Positions 1 through 7,313 are shown, counted from the first letter of the stretch. The stretch is DNA of 15,001 bases from Rhodanobacter sp. UBA5168 (GCA_002413455.1 DHXA01000107.1:77164-92164); one strand, 5' to 3'. The notes: generated from the letters alone by a model not told the origin. Numbers and translations are program-made.

Positions 1-768
1 GCCCGCAAGGCGGAAGAGATTGCCGAGCGCCAGGCCAAGCTGCCGCTGGCCGAACTGATCGCACGCATCGCACAGCTGCCGGATACCCGCGGCTTCGCCG
101 CCGCGATCGAGGCGAAGATCGCGGCCGGCCTGCCGGCGGTGATCGCCGAGGTCAAGAAGGCCAGCCCGAGCAAGGGCGTGATCCGCACGAACTTCGATCC
201 GGCCGCGATCGCGGAGAGTTACGAAGCCGCCGGCGCTGCCTGCCTGTCAGTGCTGACCGACAGCGATTTTTTCCAGGGCAGCGAGGCGTTCCTGCAGCAG
301 GCCCGTGCGGCATGTTCGCTACCGCTGCTGCGCAAGGATTTCATCATCGATCCGTATCAGGTGTATGAGGCCCGCGCGATCGGCGCTGACTGCATCCTGC
401 TGATCGTCGCCGCGCTGGACGACGACGTGTTGCTGCAGCTGTCGCTGCTGGCCGCCGAACTCGACCTGGACGTGCTGTGCGAAGTGCATGACGAGGAAGA
501 GATGGAGCGCGCGCTGGCGCTGCCGGTGCCGTTGATTGGCGTCAACAACCGCAACCTGCGCAACTTCGAAACCTCGCTGGAAACCTCGCTGGCGCTGCAG
601 GAACTGATCGAATATGACCGCGTGCTGGTGGCCGAGTCGGGCATCCACACGCCGGAGGACGTGGCGCGTTTGCGCGAGGGCGGCATCCAGGCGTTTCTCG
701 TCGGCGAGGCGTTCATGCGCGCCGAGGATCCGGGCAGTGAACTGCGGCGGCTGTTCGGCACGCCGTGA
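1..768 (+). CDS. trpC: Indole-3-glycerol phosphate synthase TrpC (5' end outside window)
   Basis: Converts 1-(2-carboxyphenylamino)-1-deoxyribulose 5-phosphate to indole-3-glycerol phosphate in tryptophan synthesis; cytosolic TIM barrel. The frame is open from base 1, so the gene starts upstream; 255 codons are visible against a usual 260-270, so only about 10-20 residues are missing. The GTG at 139 is internal. Visible active-site motifs, numbered from the first codon in the window, are the ExK pair in [11 protein letters not shown] (E50, K52), the catalytic lysine in LLRKDFII (K112), the glutamate in LCEVHDEEE (E161), the asparagine in IGVNNRNL and the phosphate-site ES in VAESGI. The stop overlaps a GTG of the next frame (GTGA), but a better start for that gene lies 27 bases further on. 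The pathway partners trpG and trpD would be expected upstream and are not visible. Identification is secure. Confidence 0.96.
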   Translation, partial: ARKAEEIAERQAKLPLAELIARIAQLPDTRGFAAAIEAKIAAGLPAVIAEVKKASPSKGVIRTNFDPAAIAESYEAAGAACLSVLTDSDFFQGSEAFLQQARAACSLPLLRKDFIIDPYQVYEARAIGADCILLIVAALDDDVLLQLSLLAAELDLDVLCEVHDEEEMERALALPVPLIGVNNRNLRNFETSLETSLALQELIEYDRVLVAESGIHTPEDVARLREGGIQAFLVGEAFMRAEDPGSELRRLFGTP

Positions 769-779
769 CCGTCACGCTG

Positions 780-797
780 AAGGAGGCTGTGCCGGTG
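780..797 (+). promoter_or_regulatory. Shine-Dalgarno and GTG start that set the HAD gene start
   Basis: AAGGAGG at 780-786, then 8 bases, then GTG at 795-797. It is a near-perfect anti-16S match and outranks the GTG at 765 (no ribosome site) and the GTG at 789 (only 2 bases from the same site). Confidence 0.8.
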
Positions 798-1469
798 GAC
801 ACGGCAGGCGCGGCCGCGGTGCTGCCGCGAGTCGTGCTGTTCGATTTCGATGGCGTGCTGATTCACGGCGATTCGTTCTACCTGTTCATGCGCGAGCGCT
901 ACCGGCGTTCGTTCTGGCGCCCGCTGCTCGCCCTGTTGTGCGCACCGCTTCTGCTGGCGCAGCTACCGTTCTCGCGGCAACTGCCGATGCGCGCGCTGGT
1001 GCGCATCGCCCTGCTCGGACTGGGCGAGCGACGTTACCAGGCTGCCGCGGGCACATTCGCCGACACGCTGGCGCGCCGGCCGCGGCAATTCTGCCGCGAT
1101 GGGTTGCAGGCGCTGCGGCGGCATCAGGCGCAAGGCGACCGGGTGATCGTGGTGACCGGCTGCGAGCACGCGCTGGTCAGCGGCATCCTGCAGCAGCTGG
1201 GGCTGACGAACCTGGAGATACTGGCCTCGCAACTGCATCCCGGCTTTTTCGGCATGCGGCTGCTGCGGCACAACGTCGGGGGGCGCAAGGTGCAGCTGCT
1301 GGCGCAACACGGAATCACCGCATGGCAGGTGGCGTACGGTGATTCCATGTACGACGCACCCATGCTGAAAGCGGCCACCGAAGCGGTGCTGGTCAACGGC
1401 ACGCCTACGCTGTGCAAGAAGATCGAGAAGGCACTGGGCCGGGCGGTTACCCGCGTCGAGTGGTTCTGA
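795..1469 (+). CDS. HAD-family phosphatase, PgpC/SerB-like
   Basis: A 224-residue HAD hydrolase. All four motifs are visible: DFDGVL with D17 and D19, the threonine in VIVVTG (T121), the lysine in GGRKVQLL (K165), and GDSMYDAP with D183 and D187. A hydrophobic, basic cap region follows motif I (about residues 28-80, with LLALLCAPLLLAQLPF), so membrane association is plausible. The layout, including VTG..HALVSGILQ, LASQL and MRLL.H...KVQLL, resembles from memory E. coli YfhB/PgpC, which dephosphorylates phosphatidylglycerophosphate. SerB-like phosphoserine phosphatase is the alternative, so no symbol is given. Start choice: GTG 765 overlaps the trpC stop but has no ribosome site, whereas GTG 795 has AAGGAGG at 780-786 with 8-base spacing. 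It is probably cotranscribed with trpC. Family confidence is high, substrate confidence low. Confidence 0.85.
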   Translation: MDTAGAAAVLPRVVLFDFDGVLIHGDSFYLFMRERYRRSFWRPLLALLCAPLLLAQLPFSRQLPMRALVRIALLGLGERRYQAAAGTFADTLARRPRQFCRDGLQALRRHQAQGDRVIVVTGCEHALVSGILQQLGLTNLEILASQLHPGFFGMRLLRHNVGGRKVQLLAQHGITAWQVAYGDSMYDAPMLKAATEAVLVNGTPTLCKKIEKALGRAVTRVEWF

Positions 1470-1510
1470 AGCCGCGCGCTGATACGAAACCGGCGCATCG
1501 CAGGGCGGAT

Positions 1511-2254
1511 CTACCGCAAGGTCCGCACCAGCTGACCCAGACTGATCAGCACGATCAGGGTGCCGACCGCCGCCATCACGGCGCGCTCGGGCAGATGCCG
1601 CACCAGCCACGCGGCAAATGGCGCGGCGATCACCCCGCCGGTGAGCAGACCCAACACGATCGACCAGTGACCGATGCCGACATGCATGATCAGGGTGGCT
1701 GAAATGCACACCGTGACCACGAATTCGGCCGCGTTGACCGAGCCGATCGTGCTGCGTACGGCGCCGCCGCGGGCGATCAGCGTGCTGGTGGCCAGCGGCC
1801 CCCAGCCGCCGCCGCCGATCGCGTCTAGCAGGCCGGCGAAAAAGCCCAGTACGCCGCTGTGCTGCACCTGGTGGCGGATCAGGCGTTTGCCGAACGCGCG
1901 CAGCAATACCATGACGCCGAGTATCAGCAAGTAGACGTTGACGAACGGCCGGATCGCCTCGCCCGGCACGCTGGCCAGAAAGTACGCGCCCAGAATGCCA
2001 CCGATCGCGCCGGCAACGGCCAGTTGCCAGAACAATTTCCAGCGCACATTGCCGAACCATGCATGGGAAGCGCCAGAGACGCCGGTGGTGAACACTTCGG
2101 CGGTGTGCACCGTCGCGCTGGCCAGCGCAGGCGGCAGGCCCAGCGCCAGCAGGATCGAATTGGAGACCAGGCCGTAAGCCATGCCCAGCGCACCGTCGAC
2201 GAGCTGCGCCAGCAGGCCCACGCCAGCAAAAATGAGAAACTGCCCGTAGTCCAA
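1511..2254 (-). CDS. TSUP (TauE/SafE-like) membrane permease
   Basis: A very hydrophobic protein of about 247 residues with roughly eight membrane segments, of the sulfite exporter TauE/SafE (TSUP) type. The N-terminal signature FLIFAGVGLLAQLVDGALGM, then HTAEVFTTGVSGASH and later GGGGWGPLATSTLIARGG, are characteristic conserved loops. TSUP proteins move sulfur-containing or organic anions across the inner membrane; the substrate cannot be told here. Start: the TTG at 2254 gives M-DYGQFLIF, the usual family beginning, and has GAGG 6 bases upstream. A longer in-frame TTG at 2296 adds 14 polar residues but has no ribosome site and sits beside the T-run of the clp terminator. No initiator is ideal, so the start is uncertain. 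It lies downstream of clp on the same strand and converges on the HAD gene with a 41-base gap. Confidence 0.85.
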   Translation of the reverse strand: MDYGQFLIFAGVGLLAQLVDGALGMAYGLVSNSILLALGLPPALASATVHTAEVFTTGVSGASHAWFGNVRWKLFWQLAVAGAIGGILGAYFLASVPGEAIRPFVNVYLLILGVMVLLRAFGKRLIRHQVQHSGVLGFFAGLLDAIGGGGWGPLATSTLIARGGAVRSTIGSVNAAEFVVTVCISATLIMHVGIGHWSIVLGLLTGGVIAAPFAAWLVRHLPERAVMAAVGTLIVLISLGQLVRTLR

Positions 2255-2303
2255 GCGTGGCCTCGCAACCGATGACGAGGATTCATCCTCCGCCAACTTT
2301 CGT

Positions 2304-2325
2304 AAAAAACCGGTTCAGCCGGCCG
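2304..2325 (-). terminator. Weak intrinsic terminator after clp
   Basis: On the minus strand GGCCGG and CCGGTT pair (6 bp with two G-U pairs) around CTGAA, with a run of six T ending at 2304. The stem is short, so termination may be partial and the TSUP gene may depend on readthrough. Confidence 0.45.
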
Positions 2326-2346
2326 GGCTTGGCGAAAGCGCGCTTA

Positions 2347-3042
2347 TCAGCGTGTGCCGCGCACCACGATGGTCTTGCCCGAGACGTCGATCATCCGCTG
2401 TTCCTCCAGCTGCTTGAGCACGCGACCGACCATCTCGCGCGAGCAGCCGACGATACGGCTCACTTCCTGACGCGAGATGCGGATCTGGGTGCCGTCCGGA
2501 TGGGTCATCGAGTCCGGCTCCTGGCACAGGTCGAGCAGGGTGCGCGAGATGCGGTTGGTGACGTCCATGAACGCCATCCGGCTGACCTGGCGCGAAGTGC
2601 GCAGCAGACGATTGGTGAGCTGCGAGCCGATCGCGAACAGGATCTTCGGACACTCCTCGCGCAGCGGGCCTTCCATCAGCTGGAACAGCCGTTCGTAGCT
2701 GATTTCGGCCATCTCGCATGGGGTGCGCGTGCGCACCATCGACTCGCGCTGAGCCTGCTCCACGAACAGGCCCATCTCGCCGATGAACTGCCCGCGGCTG
2801 ATGTAGGCGAGGATCAGCTCGCGACCCTGCTCGTCTTCGGTGCAAACCGCCAGCGAACCGTCGATGACGTAATAAAGCGTGTTGGCCGGATCGCCGGGAC
2901 GGATGATCGCGGTCTTGCCCGGGTAGCGCCGACGATGGCACATGCCGAGGAAGCGCTCCATCGCGGCCGGATCGGGCGCGAAGTTGAGCGGCGCCTGCGA
3001 ACGTTCGAAAGCTTGTTGAAGCTGGTATTTGAGTTGCGCCAC
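2347..3042 (-). CDS. clp: Clp-type CRP/FNR family transcription regulator
   Basis: A global transcription regulator of the CRP family: an N-terminal cyclic-nucleotide-binding barrel (about 25-140), a long dimer helix and a C-terminal winged helix (ISRQEVSRIVGCSREMVGRVL). RPGDPANTLYYVIDGS, GQFIGEMGLFVE and DVTNRISRTLLDL match Xanthomonas Clp closely. The position of the cAMP-contacting CRP Arg82 is glutamate here (E100 in AQRESMV), as in Clp (E99), a family reported to respond to cyclic di-GMP; ligand specificity is inference. Start: GTG 3042 gives 231 residues, against about 230 for Clp, with a GGGG ribosome site 5 bases upstream. An in-frame ATG at 3183 would add 47 unrelated residues and is rejected. 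It is divergent from speD, and a candidate extended -10 lies at 3127-3132. Confidence 0.92.
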   Translation of the reverse strand: MAQLKYQLQQAFERSQAPLNFAPDPAAMERFLGMCHRRRYPGKTAIIRPGDPANTLYYVIDGSLAVCTEDEQGRELILAYISRGQFIGEMGLFVEQAQRESMVRTRTPCEMAEISYERLFQLMEGPLREECPKILFAIGSQLTNRLLRTSRQVSRMAFMDVTNRISRTLLDLCQEPDSMTHPDGTQIRISRQEVSRIVGCSREMVGRVLKQLEEQRMIDVSGKTIVVRGTR

Positions 3043-3126
3043 GATTACCCCCGACAGATGGCTGGCTGCGATGACTGTCGCCGCATGTGCGGCATGCCTT
3101 TCCGTAGCCACCCTCGCAATCTCGGC

Positions 3127-3135
3127 ATTATGGCA
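3127..3135 (-). promoter_or_regulatory. Candidate extended -10 of clp promoter
   Basis: On the minus strand TGC followed by CATAAT forms an extended -10 (hexamer at 3132-3127). No good -35 is seen at 16-18 bases. Transcription would start near 3120, giving a leader of about 78 bases. Confidence 0.45.
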
Positions 3136-3147
3136 AACCTTGGCGGC

Positions 3148-3220
3148 TTGCCGCAGGTTCAATTTCTTTTCTTTTTGCCGCATACTTCGCGGTCTTCCGG
3201 ATCCGGCAAGTTTGCCGCAT
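3148..3220. repeat. Three direct copies of TTGCCGCA between clp and speD
   Basis: TTGCCGCA occurs at 3148-3155, 3175-3182 and 3212-3219. The last two extend to the 10-mer TTTGCCGCAT, 37 bases apart. They lie in the control region and could be operator half-sites or chance in GC-rich DNA. Confidence 0.5.
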
Positions 3221-3333
3221 GCCGTTCACAAGGGTCGTGCAGGCTGTTGCCTGTGCTTCACACCATACTGCGGGGACCCTTGTCGCTAACCCGCCTCTAC
3301 TGCTGACCGAAGTACGGTCATGGAGAGCCGCCC

Positions 3334-4119
3334 GTGGTTAAACCACTCCCCCGTTTGCGCCTGCAGGGTTTCAACAACCTGACCAAGGCACTGAGTTTCA
3401 ACATCTACGACATCTGCTACGCGGTGTCCGAAGAACAGCGCCGCCGCTACATCGAGTACATCGATGAGCAGTACGACGCCGACCGCCTGACTCAGATCCT
3501 CACCGACGTGGCCGAGATCATCGGCGCGAACATCCTCAACATCGCCCGTCAGGATTACGATCCGCAGGGCGCTTCGGTGACCATGCTGATATCCGAGGAG
3601 CCGGTGGTCGAGAAGCTCGGCCGCGACACCATTTCCGGGGCCGTCGTCGCGCACATGGACAAGAGCCACATTACTGTCCATACCTATCCGGAGACGCATC
3701 CGCACAACGGCATCGCGACCTTCCGCGCGGACATCGACGTGGCCACCTGCGGCGTGATCTCGCCGCTGAAGGCATTGAACTACCTGATCGACAGTTTCGA
3801 GTCGGACATCGTTATCGCCGACTACCGCGTGCGTGGTTTCACCCGCGACATCAAGGGCAAGAAGCACTTCATCGACCACAAGATCAACTCGGTGCAGGAT
3901 TACCTGGCCAAGCACATCCGCCAGAAGTACGAGATGTTCGACGTCAACGTGTACCAGGAAAACATGTTCCACACGAAGATGCATATCAAGGACTTCGACC
4001 TCGACACCTACCTGTTCGAGGCGCATGCGGACGACCTCTCGTTCAAGGAGCGCCAGCGCATCGAGCAGTTGCTGCGCCGCGAGATCGAGGAGCTCTTCCA
4101 CGGCCGCAACCTGATGTGA
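3334..4119 (+). CDS. speD: S-adenosylmethionine decarboxylase proenzyme SpeD
   Basis: Decarboxylates S-adenosylmethionine to give the aminopropyl donor for spermidine synthesis. The 261-residue protein is a proenzyme that cleaves itself and turns the new N-terminal serine into a pyruvoyl cofactor; the cleavage point is K110-S111 in [12 protein letters not shown], and the catalytic cysteine region is [11 protein letters not shown] (C139). Length fits the bacterial class 1A enzyme (E. coli 264). The start is GTG 3334, with GGAGAG at 3322-3327 and 7-base spacing. The N-terminus [15 protein letters not shown] and C-terminus FHGRNL match Xanthomonas SpeD from memory. No speE lies next to it. It is transcribed divergently from clp and ends at a strong terminator. 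Confidence 0.96.
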   Translation: MVKPLPRLRLQGFNNLTKALSFNIYDICYAVSEEQRRRYIEYIDEQYDADRLTQILTDVAEIIGANILNIARQDYDPQGASVTMLISEEPVVEKLGRDTISGAVVAHMDKSHITVHTYPETHPHNGIATFRADIDVATCGVISPLKALNYLIDSFESDIVIADYRVRGFTRDIKGKKHFIDHKINSVQDYLAKHIRQKYEMFDVNVYQENMFHTKMHIKDFDLDTYLFEAHADDLSFKERQRIEQLLRREIEELFHGRNLM

Positions 4120-4120
4120 C

Positions 4121-4148
4121 GAAAAACCCGCCGGAAGGCGGGTTTTTT
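4121..4148. terminator. Bidirectional intrinsic terminator between speD and coq7
   Basis: An 11-bp perfect stem, AAAAACCCGCC (4122-4132) with GGCGGGTTTTT (4137-4147), around the loop GGAA, two bases after the speD stop. Both strands read GC stem then T-run, so it can serve speD and the converging coq7. Confidence 0.9.
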
Positions 4149-4178
4149 CTGGACGCTGTTGCTGTGCCCAGGCTGTTC

Positions 4179-4820
4179 CTAGACGCGATACGCCACTGCC
4201 TTCATCACCATCGAGCTGAGGTGCATCAGCTGCGGCAGCGGGAACGGCAGTTCGATACCGCCGCGTTGCTGCGCCGCCTGTGCGTGGCGAACCTCGTCGA
4301 CCTGCATCTGCTCCAGCACCGCGCGCGAGCGTTCGTCCTGCGCGGGCAATTTTTCCAGGTGTTCGGCCAAATGGGTCTCTACCTGGCGCTCGGTTTCGAC
4401 CACGAAGCCGAGGCTGACCGGATCGCCAGCCAGTGCGGCGACGGCGCCGATGGCATAGCTGCCCGCATACCACAGCGGATTGAGCAGACTGGGGCGGCTG
4501 TCCAGTTGCTGCAGGCGCTGCGCGCACCAGGCCAGATGATCGGTTTCCTCGGCTGCGGCGCGCAGCAGATGCTCACGGTTGTCGTCGGCGCGGGCCAGCG
4601 CGGCCTGACCGAAATACAGTGCTTGCGCGCAGACTTCGCCCGTATGGTTGATCCGCATCAGGCCGGCGGCATGTCGGCGCTCGGCATCGTCCAGTTCCGC
4701 TTCGGCAATGCCGGCGGCGGGTGAGGGGCGTTGTGCCTGCGGCGAACCGGCGATCGCTTCGAGCGCGCGTTCGCAACCGGCCAGCACGCGATCGAGCGGG
4801 CTAAGCACGCGAATGTTCAT
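4179..4820 (-). CDS. coq7: Coq7-family demethoxyubiquinone hydroxylase
   Basis: A diiron monooxygenase that adds the last ring hydroxyl in ubiquinone synthesis; membrane-associated. The 213 residues match the usual length. The diiron ligands are visible in order: E62 in [12 protein letters not shown]92 and H95 in EETDHLAW, E144 in VETERQVE, and E176 and H179 in DEVRHA. Hydrophobic helices such as [11 protein letters not shown] and [13 protein letters not shown] suit membrane contact. The ATG at 4820 has AGGA 6 bases upstream. It follows the glcF-like gene by only 13 bases and is probably cotranscribed with it, and it converges on speD. Many gammaproteobacteria use UbiF for this step; Coq7 replaces it in this lineage (established knowledge). 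Confidence 0.93.
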   Translation of the reverse strand: MNIRVLSPLDRVLAGCERALEAIAGSPQAQRPSPAAGIAEAELDDAERRHAAGLMRINHTGEVCAQALYFGQAALARADDNREHLLRAAAEETDHLAWCAQRLQQLDSRPSLLNPLWYAGSYAIGAVAALAGDPVSLGFVVETERQVETHLAEHLEKLPAQDERSRAVLEQMQVDEVRHAQAAQQRGGIELPFPLPQLMHLSSMVMKAVAYRV

Positions 4821-4833
4821 GGGCGTTCCTGTT

Positions 4834-6054
4834 TCAATGGCTATGTTCCAGTTGTTGGGCCAGCAGGGTCAGTGGGTGCTGGCTTGGCCAGCGCAGGCCG
4901 TGCTGTTCGATGCCAGCGTCCAGATGCAGGCGACAGCCGATATTGGACGACAACAGCTGCTGCGGTTCCAAGGCGGCGGCTTGCCGCAGCGTATCGTCGC
5001 GCAGTTGCGCCGCCCGTTCCGGGAATTCCAGCAGGTGGCTGCCGGCGGCACCGCAGCAGTACGGTGGCCGTGGCAAGGTCAGCACGTCGAGCCCGGGTAC
5101 ATGACGCAGCAGCTGCAGCAGAGCAGCGTCGGTACGCGCCACATTGACCTGCGTACATGGCAGGTGCAGCGCGACCCTTTGCGCCAACGGGCGGAAGCTC
5201 AGCGCTGCGGCATGTTCGGCCAGCAGTTGCACGGGATCGAGAACGCTCACGCCGGGCAGCGCACGACGCAGCGTACCGAGGCAGCCAGGCGTCACCGAAA
5301 GCAGTATGGTCGCGCCGCTGGCGGCCCAGGCCACGCGTATGGATTGCGCGGCCTGTTCGGCGGCGTCGGCTGCGCCGCCGTGCAGGTCCATCGCTCCGCA
5401 GCAGAACGCCGGCAGCACGCTGACGTGGAAACCTGCTGTCTGCAGCAGGGTGACCGCGGCCTGTTGCGCGTCCGCATCGTCGACGCTGGCCACGCAGCCG
5501 GGAAACAATGCAAGTCGCGGTCGTTCACTAGCTTCGCCGCTGATTCGAACAGGTGCGGCCGGGGCCCTGGCCGGCAAGCTGAGCAGGGCGGCACGCCATG
5601 GCGAGTGCACCGGCAGGCGTCGTGCCAGCCCGTTTTTCCAACGCGGCAAGGCAAGCCAGCCGCCGAGCCGGCGCAGCGCGCGCATCAGCGCCGGCCGCTT
5701 GACCAGCTCCAGCAACAGCCGTGGCCGTCGCGTTGCCGGCCCCAGCAGTGCGCGGGTTTCGACCAGCAATTCACCGTACTGCACGTTGGCCGGACAGACC
5801 GCTTCGCAGTTCAGGCAGCCAAGGCAGTGATCCAGGTGTTCTCGCAGCCCGGCGGTGGGCTCGACCAACCCTCGGGCCAGGGCCGAGGCAATGGCGATGC
5901 GCCCGCGTGGCGATTCTGCCTCGTTCCGGCCCAGCAGCGCATAGGTAGGGCAAACCGGCAGGCACAACCCGCATTGCACGCATTGATCGGCCAGCTCGGC
6001 AACGCGGCCGGCAGACGCGGGCATGGGGGACTTTTCAAGCGGCATGTTCATCAT
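4834..6054 (-). CDS. glcF: GlcF-like (Fe-S)-binding subunit of glycolate oxidase type
   Basis: A 406-residue iron-sulfur protein. Two 4Fe-4S motifs sit at the N-terminus, [12 protein letters not shown] (C25, C28, C31, C35) and [12 protein letters not shown] (C77, C80, C83, C87). Two CCG domains follow: C187 with C218-C219 ([11 protein letters not shown]), and C300 with C333-C334 (YCCGAAGSH). This order is that of GlcF, the electron-transfer subunit that works with GlcD and GlcE to oxidise glycolate; LUD-type LutA and the GlpC C subunit share parts of it. No glcD or glcE lies beside it, so partners would be encoded elsewhere or it serves another flavoprotein. ATG codons at 6054, 6051 and 6045 compete and none has a clear ribosome site. 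It is divergent from rplM, with coq7 13 bases downstream. Confidence 0.85.
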   Translation of the reverse strand: MMNMPLEKSPMPASAGRVAELADQCVQCGLCLPVCPTYALLGRNEAESPRGRIAIASALARGLVEPTAGLREHLDHCLGCLNCEAVCPANVQYGELLVETRALLGPATRRPRLLLELVKRPALMRALRRLGGWLALPRWKNGLARRLPVHSPWRAALLSLPARAPAAPVRISGEASERPRLALFPGCVASVDDADAQQAAVTLLQTAGFHVSVLPAFCCGAMDLHGGAADAAEQAAQSIRVAWAASGATILLSVTPGCLGTLRRALPGVSVLDPVQLLAEHAAALSFRPLAQRVALHLPCTQVNVARTDAALLQLLRHVPGLDVLTLPRPPYCCGAAGSHLLEFPERAAQLRDDTLRQAAALEPQQLLSSNIGCRLHLDAGIEQHGLRWPSQHPLTLLAQQLEHSH

Positions 6055-6092
6055 GCTATCATTGCCAGCTCACAGCCCGCCGGTCGGTGGGC

Positions 6093-6122
6093 TTGCGCCA
6101 TGGATGACGGCTCCGCTATCAT
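6093..6122 (+). promoter_or_regulatory. Candidate sigma70 promoter of rplM-rpsI
   Basis: TTGCGC (6093-6098), an 18-base spacer and TATCAT (6117-6122). The start would be near 6129, giving a leader of about 56 bases. A second GCTATCAT at 6055-6062 could be a further -10, but its -35 is poor. Confidence 0.5.
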
Positions 6123-6152
6123 CTCGCGCCTTTGATCCACCGATTACGCGTA

Positions 6153-6166
6153 CCGCCTCACGGCGG
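6153..6166 (+). promoter_or_regulatory. Small hairpin in the rplM leader
   Basis: CCGCC and GGCGG pair around TCAC, 18 bases before the rplM start. In E. coli L13 represses its own operon through the leader; whether this hairpin is equivalent is not shown. Confidence 0.35.
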
Positions 6167-6184
6167 CAGAACAGGTATTCTGAA

Positions 6185-6613
6185 ATGAAAACGTTTAGCG
6201 CCAATGCAGACAACGTCAAGCGCGACTGGTTCGTGGTCGATGCCACGAACAAGACGCTCGGTCGCCTGTCGACCGAGATCGCCCGTCGTCTGCGCGGCAA
6301 GCACAAGCCGGAATACACCCCGCATTGTGACACCGGCGATTATATCGTGGTGATCAATGCGCAGAAGGTGCACGTCACCGGTGCCAAGCTGGACGACAAG
6401 AAGTACCACCGCTTCACCGGCTACATCGGCAATCTGAAGACCACCAGTCTGAAGGATCTGCTGGCGACCTACCCGGAGCGCGTGATCGAGATCGCCGTCA
6501 AGGGCATGCTGCCGAAGAACCCGCTGGGTCGCGAGATGTATCGCAAGCTCAAGGTCTACGGCGGTGCCGAGCATCCGCATACCGCACAGCAGCCGCAGGC
6601 GCTGGAACTCTAA
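6185..6613 (+). CDS. rplM: 50S ribosomal protein L13
   Basis: Large-subunit ribosomal protein, one of the early assembly proteins. The 142 residues equal the E. coli length. Diagnostic stretches are [66 protein letters not shown] and the C-terminal [17 protein letters not shown]. The ATG at 6185 fits this N-terminus; the longer open frame upstream crosses the promoter and is rejected. The ribosome site is weak (AGG 9 bases upstream). It is the first gene of the rplM-rpsI operon, 9 bases before rpsI. Confidence 0.98.
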   Translation: MKTFSANADNVKRDWFVVDATNKTLGRLSTEIARRLRGKHKPEYTPHCDTGDYIVVINAQKVHVTGAKLDDKKYHRFTGYIGNLKTTSLKDLLATYPERVIEIAVKGMLPKNPLGREMYRKLKVYGGAEHPHTAQQPQALEL

Positions 6614-6622
6614 GGAACCATC

Positions 6623-7015
6623 ATGACGATCCAGCAGAATTACGGCACCGGCCGCCGCAAGACCTCCGCCGCCCGCGTGTTCCTGCGCAAGGGCAAGGGC
6701 GAGATCGTGGTCAATGGCAAGTCGCTTGAAGCATTTTTCGGTCGCGAGACCTCGTGCATGATCGTGCGTCAGCCGCTCGAACTGACCCAGAACATCGAGA
6801 AGTTCGACATCATGGTCACCGTCGCTGGCGGTGGCATCACCGGCCAGGCCGGCGCGATCCGCCTGGGCATCGCCCGCGCACTGATCGAATATGATGAAAC
6901 CCTGAAGTCGCCGCTGCGCAAGGCCGGTTTCGTGACCCGTGACGCCCGTGAAGTCGAGCGGAAGAAGGTCGGTCTGCACAAGGCACGTCGCGCCACCCAG
7001 TTCTCCAAGCGCTAA
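6623..7015 (+). CDS. rpsI: 30S ribosomal protein S9
   Basis: Small-subunit ribosomal protein whose C-terminal tail reaches the P-site tRNA. The 130 residues match E. coli, with [15 protein letters not shown] at the start and the diagnostic basic end [14 protein letters not shown] at 6612-6616 overlaps the rplM stop and lies 6 bases from the ATG, so the two are translated from one transcript. It is followed by a weak hairpin and tRNA-Gln. Confidence 0.98.
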   Translation: MTIQQNYGTGRRKTSAARVFLRKGKGEIVVNGKSLEAFFGRETSCMIVRQPLELTQNIEKFDIMVTVAGGGITGQAGAIRLGIARALIEYDETLKSPLRKAGFVTRDAREVERKKVGLHKARRATQFSKR

Positions 7016-7044
7016 TTCCACTTCCGGAAATCGCGTTTGTTGGT

Positions 7045-7084
7045 TCGATGCATCAAAGTCAGAGCGCATCGATCCAGTTGTTTT
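7045..7084 (+). terminator. Possible rpsI terminator just before tRNA-Gln
   Basis: TCGATGC (7045-7051) pairs with GCATCGA (7066-7072); a T-rich run TTGTTTTT ends at the first base of the tRNA. The loop is long and the T-run 5 bases late, so it may instead be leaky and allow cotranscription of the tRNA. Confidence 0.35.
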
Positions 7085-7158
7085 TGGGAGATCGTCTAAC
7101 GGTAGGACGACAGCCTCTGACGCTGTCTATCTAGGTTCGAATCCTAGTCTCCCAGCCA
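7085..7158 (+). tRNA. tRNA-Gln (anticodon CTG)
   Basis: A 74-base cloverleaf: acceptor TGGGAGA/TCTCCCA with the U1-A72 pair typical of bacterial tRNA-Gln, D stem GTCT/GGAC, anticodon stem ACAGC/GCTGT with loop CTCTGAC (anticodon CTG, reading CAG), T stem CTAGG/CCTAG with TTCGAAT, discriminator G and an encoded CCA. No clear promoter of its own is seen in the 69 bases after rpsI. Confidence 0.97.
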
Positions 7159-7204
7159 AAATAAAAAACCCGCCCTTGTGGCGGGTTTTTTATTTTGGCT
7201 GGGA
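7150..7204. repeat. Perfect 25-bp inverted repeat including the tRNA 3' end; acts as terminator
   Basis: Bases 7150-7174 are the exact reverse complement of 7180-7204, separated by CTTGT. The core AAAAAACCCGCC/GGCGGGTTTTTT is an intrinsic terminator working on both strands. The outer part of the left arm is the tRNA acceptor strand TCCCAGCCA, so the right arm is an inverted copy of the tRNA end. Confidence 0.9.
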
Positions 7205-7249
7205 AACAGGAGGCGGACCACGTTCGACAAAATCGTCTGGAACGATTTT

Positions 7250-7313
7250 GGACAGCCGCAGGCTGGCCCTGAGCGCAGCGAAGGGTGAGTCCCAGGGATG
7301 GGACGAACAATCC
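7250..7313 (+). repeat. Multi-hairpin palindromic repeat, copy 1
   Basis: Begins GGACAGCCGCAGGCTGGC. It has hairpin CAGCC/GGCTG (7253-7265), a weaker CCCT/AGGG stem (7267-7285), and GTCCCA/TGGGAC around GGGA (7289-7304), and ends AACAATCC. Copy 2 has the same layout. Confidence 0.75.

Larger units (their letters stand above)
3043..3333. promoter_or_regulatory. Divergent clp/speD intergenic region
   Basis: A 291-base non-coding gap between divergent genes. It holds a candidate clp promoter, three copies of TTGCCGCA (3148, 3175 and 3212, all on the plus strand), and a 6-bp hairpin (3304-3320) just before the speD ribosome site. TCACA at 3258-3262 looks like half of a CRP site, but the partner half is poor. 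Confidence 0.6.

Noticed and set aside
963..2060. 365-codon minus-strand open frame
   Set aside because: It overlaps the HAD gene and the TSUP gene in another frame; the product is arginine-rich and resembles no family.
3043..3183. 47-residue N-terminal extension of Clp
   Set aside because: It covers the divergent control region and promoter; GTG 3042 matches the known Clp length and has a ribosome site.
3245..3262. CRP/Clp binding site near TCACA
   Set aside because: The left half does not match TGTGA at the required 6-base spacing; only one half-site is present.
3286..4527. 413-codon minus-strand open frame
   Set aside because: It is antisense to speD, whose family match and active site are clear; long antisense frames are common at this GC content, and the product has repetitive valine/aspartate-rich sequence without a domain.
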